Below are positions 57,027 to 64,000 of a stretch of 64,000 nucleotides of DNA, piece by piece (the stretch's first letter is position 1; each line of letters starts with the position of its first letter). The translations under genes were made by a program, and so were the position numbers. The stretch is from Rhizophagus irregularis. Taxonomy: Eukaryota; Glomeromycota; Glomeromycetes; Glomerales; Glomeraceae. The stretch covers positions 4,030,001 to 4,094,000 of the forward strand of contig NC_089431.1 in NCBI RefSeq assembly GCF_026210795.1, read 5' to 3'. The notes under the pieces were generated by a model. It ran no database searches and was not told where the DNA came from. It worked only from the letters and a program-made list of their open reading frames with translations.

Positions 57027-57364
57027 ATAATTATGCTATTGATCAGTATTTTATTTTGCAAGGTCGTTGAAATGTAGATCTTATTGCTTATTTATTACGA
57101 TTTACGACTTTGAAAACGAATTTTATAAAAACTGACGATTAGTTCATAAATTTGTGCACATTTTAAATAACGTTAGTATGTTTGAAGACGAAACGAATTT
57201 TTTTTAGCTTCTTCTGTGATGATTATCAATCAATGAATACAATCCACTTTAATTAAAAATATAAAGACTTAACAATTAAAAAAAAAGAGGTTCGCTTATT
57301 TATTTCTCAAAATTTTGAAAGAACTTAATACATACAAAGAAGGCGCAAAAAATATATATAATAT

Positions 57365-58849
57365 TCAATAATAATTTTTTATAATTTGAAATACTTCATA
57401 TTCTTCTACAGCAAATACTTCTCCAGTTTCTTTGATTGGTTTTTCATAATCACTTTTTTTACAATAACTTCCATTATAATAATCGTTCCCATACAGGACA
57501 AGATCACTACTACCAAAATATGGACCATAATTATGACCACTCCATATAGCATTATTTTCATTCTTTACACGACTTAAAATATGATTTTCAATACAATCGT
57601 TATTTTTAAAGGAAAATAAAAAACTATCTTTAGCGTTGCTATAACCACCAGCAGATTTCCATTCAATTGGATTATATCCTCCAAGAATTTTGTCGCTGCC
57701 TTTCACTTTAATAATTGTTATAGTACGAGGTTGGTTATCACAAATTTCATGAAATTTACTAACGGAAAACCCATCACGAGATCCACGAAGCATTAATTTG
57801 AATTCATATGAAGAAGATAACTTGTCTGTAATATCTAATTTGTCAGTCCATTTTGAAATTAATTCAAAATGTTGAATTGTAATAATTTCTGAATCGATAT
57901 AATTACGAAGTTTTGATTTGCCACTTGGCCTACTATTAGGATGTAAATTTAAAAAAGTTTTCAATAAATCTATGTATAATTCCTTTGGTAAAAGTTTCTT
58001 ATAAGGTAATACTTTAGCTGAAAATTCTTTAGAAGTTAAATTATAAAATCTAATAAGAGGAATACATTGTTGTAACGTATTTTTTAATATATTAAACTCA
58101 TTTTTTGAAAAGTTTGTAGGATCAGGAGGAAGATCGGGATTTTGAGCAAATCCCCATTTAAGCAACTGCTCCCAAACCTGAATTTCTCTCATCCGAAGAT
58201 CATCATTTTGAATAATTGAAATCAAAACTTTTTCTGGAATTAAGGAGAAATTAAGCGATTTGAATATCTTATCTGGTTTCTTTGATATAAGATTATTACA
58301 ATAATTTTGAAGTTCCATGAAAGAATCATTTTCAAAACTTGTTTGATACACCAGGTTAAAATTTTGTTCTATCCAGCTTGCATTATTTTTAATCAAAAAG
58401 GATTGTAAATAGTTGTTCAATTCCTGAAGACTCAGTTCGTTAGCAGTAATCAAAATTTTGAAGACATAAGAAGTATCATATTCTTCCACAGGAAGTTTTC
58501 CTCCATAAATATACCTAAGATAAAAAAACGTATGTATGAAAAATTTTTATCGTTCAACTTAATTTATCTTACATATAATTAATCTTTTCTTATTTTCTTA
58601 CCTTAAGATTATCTGAAAAATTTCGGGCGAAATATTGGGTAATTTGACATGCATCAAAGTTCCATCATTTTTTTTTTTATTTGTTGACATAATTTTTCGC
58701 AAATAAGGAGAACGATAATTTATTATAACCATATGGGCTTTAAATATTTTTACGTTAGGGTCATTGCCAACTTCGATATTGATGTCATAATATTCTTCGT
58801 CATCTAAAATTTCGAGTAAATTTTGTGATAATTTCGGATAAAACTTCAT
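57365..58849 (-). CDS. BTB-BACK-TLDc protein, gene 6
   Basis: Exon 1 is 58,602-58,849 and exon 2 57,365-58,514; intron 87 bp; 465 aa. An upstream in-frame extension exists, but the start MKFYPKLSQNLLEILDDEEY at 58,849 aligns with all paralogues and follows the promoter block. TLDc shows LSSSYEFKLMLRGSRDGFSV, KILGGYNPIEWKSAGGYSNA and the end VFQIIKNYY. It is closest to gene 7, sharing the short linker RNYIDSEIITIQHFELISKW, where gene 6 has RPSGKSKL before it. Confidence 0.9.
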
Positions 58850-59791
58850 TATACTGATTTTATAGTACTTATAATACAAATAAAAAAGAATAAAAAAAAA
58901 GAAGAAAAATTTTTTTTTTTTAATCCTAATTTGTGAAATGTCAATCTTATATAAATTCGCAAAGATCGTCGAACCTGCAGATCTTAGTATATTACTATTA
59001 GAAAAAAAGTACGTTAACAAATCTTGGATTCACGCAGTTGGCGCAGCGTACTTCTAAATTTCGGTTGAAAGTATTTTTATAAGATCACATATAACTTTAT
59101 AGGTTGCGCACAAAGTTTTATGGATAACGTGCGCTTTGTGCGTACTATGTGCGTATAAATTTCCAACATTGCTGACAATTAAACACATAAATTTGTAATA
59201 ATTCCATATTTTTTTTCTTAATTCTTAACTTACACTGGGTTTGCGCGTCTCACTATCGGTAATATTATTAGTTAATGGCGGTAAAATAGTCGTAATGTTT
59301 AATTTGTGATTTATCAGTAAATCATAAAATTTTGATTATTAAAGGCGACGATAATTAGTAACTTAGAATCTACCATTTCAGCAGATAGTAATCTTTTTCT
59401 ATCGAAACAGACATGAAGTCATTACCATTAAATGCGACATTATGAGACGAACCTTACGAGCTATTTTACCCTTCCATGCAATAACTGACGACGACTCGGC
59501 GTGTTATCCTTAAATTTTTAAAATCATTGAATCACGTTTTTTTTTGGAAGGAGAATAGTTAAATAACATATTTCATATTACATATAATCAATATTTTATA
59601 TTTTGTATTGCCGGAACCGCAGATTCAGACTATAAATTATCTATCTTTGCCAGATTTTTACTCATTTTATGGTGATTATGAATTAACAATTATAATTTGA
59701 TTACTTTCGCTTAGAATATAGTTAAAACTCATTTATTTGTTAATTAAAATATTAAAAGAGATTATAGAATTATCTATTCGATATTAATTAT
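58850..59791. other. Spacer with the gene 6 promoter
   Basis: Near 58,945-58,972 the minus strand reads TTCGACGATCTTTGCGAATT then TATATAAG, the subfamily promoter pattern. The remainder holds nothing recognised. Confidence 0.55.
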
Positions 59792-61250
59792 TCATTCATT
59801 GCAAATTTGAAATACTTCATATTCTTCTACGGAAAATACTACTCCAGTTTCTCTGATGTCTTTTTCATAAGTGTATTTTATACAGTAACTCCCATCATAA
59901 GAATTGTTTCCACATAAAACAAGGTCGGAATTACCAAAATATGGACCATAATTAGGACCATTCCATATAGCATTATTTTCATTCTTCACACGACTTAAAA
60001 TATGATCTTCAATACTATCACTATTTTTAAAGGAGAATATAAAACTATCTTTAGCGTTGCTATAACCACCAGCAGATTTCCATTCAATTGGATTATATCC
60101 TCCAAGAATTTTGTCACTACCTTTCACTTTAACAATTGCTACAGTGCGAGGTTGGTTATCACATATTTCATGAAATTTACTACCGGAAAACCCATCACGA
60201 GATCCACGAAGCATTAATTTGAATTCATATGAAGAAGCTAAATCGTCTGTAACATCTAATTTATCAATCCATTTTGAAATTAATTCAAAATGTTGAATTG
60301 TAATAATTTCTGAATCAACATAATTACGAGGTTTTGATTTGCCACTTGCCCTGCTATTAGGATGTAAATCTAGAAAAGTTTTCAATAAATCACTATATAA
60401 TTCCTTTGATAAAATTTTTTTGTAAGGTAATACTCTATCTGAAAATTCTTTGGAAGTTAAATTATAAAATCTAATAAGAGGAATACATTGTTGTAACGTA
60501 TTTTTTAATATATTAAAATCATTTTTTGAAAAATTTGTAGGATCAGGAGGAAGGTCGGGATTTTGAGCAAATCCCCAATTAAGTACATGTTCCCAAACCT
60601 GAATTTCTTTCATCTGAAGTTCATCATTTTGAAGAACTGCAATCAAAACTTTTTCTGGAATTGAAGGAAAATCATGCGATTTGAATATCTTATCTGGTTT
60701 CTTTGATATAAGATTATTACAATATTTTTTAAGTTCCATGAAAGAGTCATTTTCAATACTTGTTTGATATACTAGGTCAAAATTTTGTTCTATCCAGGTT
60801 GCATTGTTTTTAACCAAAAAGGATTGTAAATAGTAGTTTAATTCTTGAAGGCTTAATTCGTTAGCAGTAACCAAAACTTTGAAGATATCAGAAATATCAT
60901 ATTCTTCCACAGGAAGTTTTCCTCCATAAATATATCTAAGATAAAAAAACGTATGTATTACTCGCTCAACTTATTTATCTATAATTTAATCTTTTCTCTT
61001 ACCTTAAGATTATCTGAAAAATTTCGGGTGAAATATTAGGTAATTTGATATGCGTCAAAGTTCTATCATTGTTTTCCTTATTTGTTGACAAAATTCTTCG
61101 CAAATAAGGAGAACGATAACTTAATATAACCATATGGGCTTTAAATATTTTTATGTTGGGGTCATTACCAACTTCAATAGTGATGTCATAATATTCTTTA
61201 TCGTCTAAAATTTCGAGTAAATTTTGTGATAATTTCGGTAAAAACTCCAT
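59792..61250 (-). CDS. BTB-BACK-TLDc protein, gene 7
   Basis: Exon 1 is 61,003-61,250 and exon 2 59,792-60,935; intron 67 bp; 463 aa, the shortest member. The linker is RASGKSKPRNYVDSEII. TLDc shows VTDDLASSYEFKLMLRGSRD, GGYNPIEWKSAGGYSNAKDS, LVLCGNNSYDGSYC and a shortened end, VFQICNE. Intact. The promoter pattern (TTCGACGATCTTGCAAATAT then TTATAAATTATAAGG) lies about 50-85 bp upstream of the ATG. Confidence 0.9.
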
Positions 61251-61429
61251 TATAACTGATTTTATTATATTAACAAAAAAAGAAAAAAAAATTGAATGTT
61301 AACCTTATAATTTATAAATATTTGCAAGATCGTCGAACCTGTACAACTTGGAAAAAAAAACCGGTAAAAATATTAAAATATGATATGTAATTTACCGGTT
61401 TGTTACACGTATCTATTTCGGTTTATTTA

Positions 61430-62005
61430 CTAAATTTTTTCTTTAGGAGTTTCTCTTGTTTTGTTTTTTTTAAGGAAAACGAAATGGAGCAGTAGGTAGG
61501 TGAGATGGAGGTATTTTTTTTGTAGAGATCGTTAGAAGTGTTTCTAACGTTCTTGTTTGTCTTTTTTTAGGGAAAGCGAAACGGAATAAAGGCCCATTTC
61601 GGTAAGGATAGTGAGGAGGGTTTTTTGTAAAGAGCGTTAGAAATTGTTTCTAGTGTTCTTATTTTTTTTTTTTTTTTTTTTTTAGGAAAAATTTAATGGA
61701 ACTTTGGAAATAAAGGACCATTTCAGTAGGTAAGGTTAGGTGAAAGTATTTTTTTGTAAAGAATATTAAAAACATTTCTAACGTCCTTGTTTACTTTTAA
61801 TTGGGGAAAATGAAACAGAACCATTGGAAATAAAGGCCCATTTTGGTAAGTAAAGTGATAGTGAGGGATTTTTGTTGTAAAGAACGTTAAAACGTTTCTA
61901 ACGTTCTAACGTTCTTGGTTTCTTTTTTTAGGCCATTTCGGTAAGGTGAGGAGATAGGATATTTTTTTTGTGAAGAACACTAGAATGTTAACGTTTCTTT
62001 TTTAT
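61430..62005. repeat. Tandem repeat, about five units of 105-125 bp
   Basis: Each unit holds GTTTCTAACGTTCTTG, a T-rich run ending TTTAGG, GAAACGGAA or similar, AAAGGCCCATTTCGGTAAG, and a T-rich run followed by GTAAAGAACGTTAGAA. Adjacent GTTAGAA and TTCTAAC form a hairpin at each unit junction. Units vary by indels; the last is truncated. No coding frame spans it. Confidence 0.8.
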
Positions 62006-62119
62006 GTAAGAATGACTCTTCCTTGAACTTGCATTTAGAATTTGGCATATTGTAATTTATTATTAATGTGTTTTTGTTAAATGACATGTATTAACTCTCT
62101 TTTCTTTTATTTTTAACTA

Positions 62120-62385
62120 TATTTCGTCCCCGTATTTGATCTTTGGTATGTATTTGATTTTTGGGTACATCACGTTCTTGATCTTTGAATGTAACATGAT
62201 CTTTATCTTTGGAGTATTGTGGTTTTGACCTTTGGTGTATATCTGATATTATTTTCTTAATTTTTTTGATGTGCATTGTGTTCTTATTCTTTGGGTATAT
62301 TATGTATTCTCGATCTTTGTCGTATTATATTCTTGATCTTTGGATGCATCACATTCCTGATATTTGGTATGTCTTTATCTTTAAG
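62120..62385. repeat. Degenerate short tandem repeat of CTTGATCTTTGG type
   Basis: Variants of TTGATCTTTGGATGTATCAC recur roughly every 25-30 bp (for example near 62,135, 62,178, 62,287 and 62,332). The 61-aa frame across it is only the repeat read on the minus strand. Confidence 0.7.
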
Positions 62386-62872
62386 TAATTATAATAAAAT
62401 GTCATAAACAGTGAATGGTTGCTTTAGGGTGGCTTTACACTAATCCTAATCTCTGTTCTTACTATTCAAATAGAGCAGCATTACGCAATGTGTACTATTG
62501 TATGGTTTCACTATCTTAAAATAAAAATAAAATGATTTATTTTAACAAGAATGTATTTATAAATTTTCAATAAGTAAGATCCATACGTTGTAAGACCATA
62601 TAAGAGATGAACAAGTAAAGAAAAAAAAGCTATTTAAATGTATATTGCAAGAAAAAATCAAAATTAAAATAAAAAAACTAGAGACAAGATCCGTCATCCG
62701 TTTGAATTTTGTGATTTAAAGTTACAAATGAATGTTTGAAAAAAAAAATTTTGAATAAATATTCTTTGAGAATTGATGTTTTTAGCGTAAAATTTATTTC
62801 GATTTATATATAGCAATAGATTCGCTATATACAAATTATACTTTGGATATCGGTTATCCGAATATCCATTGG

Positions 62873-62906
<34 letters not shown>

Positions 62907-63906
62907 TATATCTAAATCAATTACCGTATTTTGCGGGTCACATTACCCCCCTATGCACAGTACCCTACAAAAAAGAACTCCCATTTTCTACCGATTTTAT
63001 TATTTAAAATAATTTAATAAATACCTAGGTATTAAGCATGATAAATACCCAATTATTATATAAGTTTTGTACATATCTACTAATAATAAAAACTCACGCA
63101 ATGGTGGGGGTATAAGGTCAAAACCCCTGAAATCTGTATCATACCCGGGGTACTGTGGCCCTACTACAAATAAATTTTATAATTCTTTGTCATTATAGAT
63201 AGTCATTGGCTCCATTTAATCTGCGGGTCACTATCTATAAGTCTGAACGATCTTTAAAATTATTAATATCCACTCAAACAACGGATCCAACCTCTAACAA
63301 AAACACATGATGTTCTATGATTTTGCCAAGAGATCAGAATTATTCCATTATCATAATAAAAGAATAAAACGGAATTTTTATGAATTTTAATAATTCTATT
63401 CAGGCGCCAATCATTATTGCAGATTTTATTGACTTTATCCATCAAAAAATTATTTCCGATTTGCCGTGTTATTAGCACTGCAGCACAATCTAGGTAAGCC
63501 CGCATTAAGATGTGAGCGGGCTAAAATTATCAAATATTTCTTACTATAATTAGTAAAATTGACAAAATTTGTCGCGTGTTTTATCCGAAGGACGATGATG
63601 ATAGAGTCATGCCAAGCCTTAATGCACAATACCATTTATTCTTCCTACAAAAAAAAATCATAAAAATTACATAATATACTGTACAATCCTAATTTCCGTA
63701 AATTTGAAATATTTTTTCTTTTAAAACTCTCTCTCTCTTTATTATAAATCGTTATGATAGTTTTATTTTTGTACTTTCACATGTCTACTTCGTTGTGTAG
63801 TTTTTTACTAACATCTTAAAAGCTTTTAGTTTAACTAAACATATCATTCAAACATAATAACAACGATCATCAGTACATCCTGTCATTTTTTTTATTTTTC
63901 GAATCC
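62386..63906. other. Intergenic region with an AT microsatellite
   Basis: An (AT)n tract lies at about 62,872-62,911. The word TGCGGGTCA occurs at 62,933 and 63,222 flanking a GC-richer block with repeated TACCCC/GGGGTA words; this could be an old element. The 80-aa minus-strand frame at 63,263 has no further support. Confidence 0.45.
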
Positions 63907-64000
63907 TTATGAAATCTGTAAAATTTGAAATATTTCATAATCTTCTACGGAAAATATTTCATTATCTCTGACTCTTCTAGTTTCTCTGATTGGTTTTTCA
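63907..64000 (-). CDS. 3' end of another BTB-TLDc gene (cut by the window edge)
   Basis: The minus strand reads EKPIRETRRVRDNEIFSVED then YEIFQILQIS and TAA, the conserved end of TLDc (compare EKPIRETGDNFSVEEIEVFQ in gene 4). About 30 codons are inside the window. The RRVRDN insertion is not seen in the other members. Whether the whole gene is intact cannot be judged. Confidence 0.8.
   Translation of the reverse strand, partial: EKPIRETRRVRDNEIFSVEDYEIFQILQIS

Noticed and set aside
58850-59020. N-terminal extension of BTB-TLDc gene 6
   Set aside because: The in-frame ATG at 59,020 lies upstream of the shared promoter motif, and the extension is poly-Lys/Phe low complexity. The start at 58,849 matches the paralogues.
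63263-63635. Overlapping 80-aa and 61-aa minus-strand frames
   Set aside because: Short and overlapping in different frames with no domain pattern; chance frames are as likely.

Overview
The window is very AT-rich eukaryotic DNA. It has short spliced genes with introns of about 54 to 98 bp, GTAAG-type donors and TACTAAC-like branch points, and it is dense in transposon debris. An expanded BTB-BACK-TLDc family, a spliced kinase of the large arbuscular-mycorrhizal type, a small secreted ML-domain protein and a LINE with apurinic endonuclease, reverse transcriptase and RNase H together suggest a Glomeromycotina fungus such as Rhizophagus. This is inferred from gene content and composition, not from a search.

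Layout. 1-2.3 kb: repeat debris with a MITE. 2.34-10.36 kb: a LINE on the minus strand that looks whole, with target-site duplications and three ORFs; ORF1a and ORF1b overlap at a canonical -1 slippery heptamer. 10.74-11.79 kb: a 61-bp minisatellite in which each unit holds a hairpin. 11.79-14.04 kb: a fold-back element. 14.0-24.6 kb: a tandem array of about 3.9-kb units, each carrying two small unrecognised genes in divergent orientation: gene A (minus strand, two exons, about 139 aa) and gene B (plus strand, 134 aa). The unit copies carry different MITE insertions, which order the duplications. 24.6-28.4 kb: a Mutator-like MITE, a broken BTB-TLDc gene and a hAT-like remnant. 29.3-33.0 kb: a large inverted repeat. 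33.1 kb: an intact diverged gene B. 34.2-61.3 kb: a BTB-BACK-TLDc cluster with seven intact two-exon genes and two relics (a third relic lies at 26.2 kb), interrupted by a fourth gene A, an ML-domain gene and a protein kinase. 61.4-62.4 kb: tandem repeats. The last 94 bases are the 3' end of one more BTB-TLDc gene.

How the genes relate. The BTB-BACK-TLDc proteins look like cullin-3-type adaptors with a TLDc domain. The first exon always ends inside the BTB domain at the same codon, in the same phase. The TLDc segments are mosaic between copies, so the cluster appears to evolve by duplication and conversion. The most unusual content is the paired A/B family. One A copy carries an in-frame 53-bp inversion, and the B promoter block is better conserved than the B protein.
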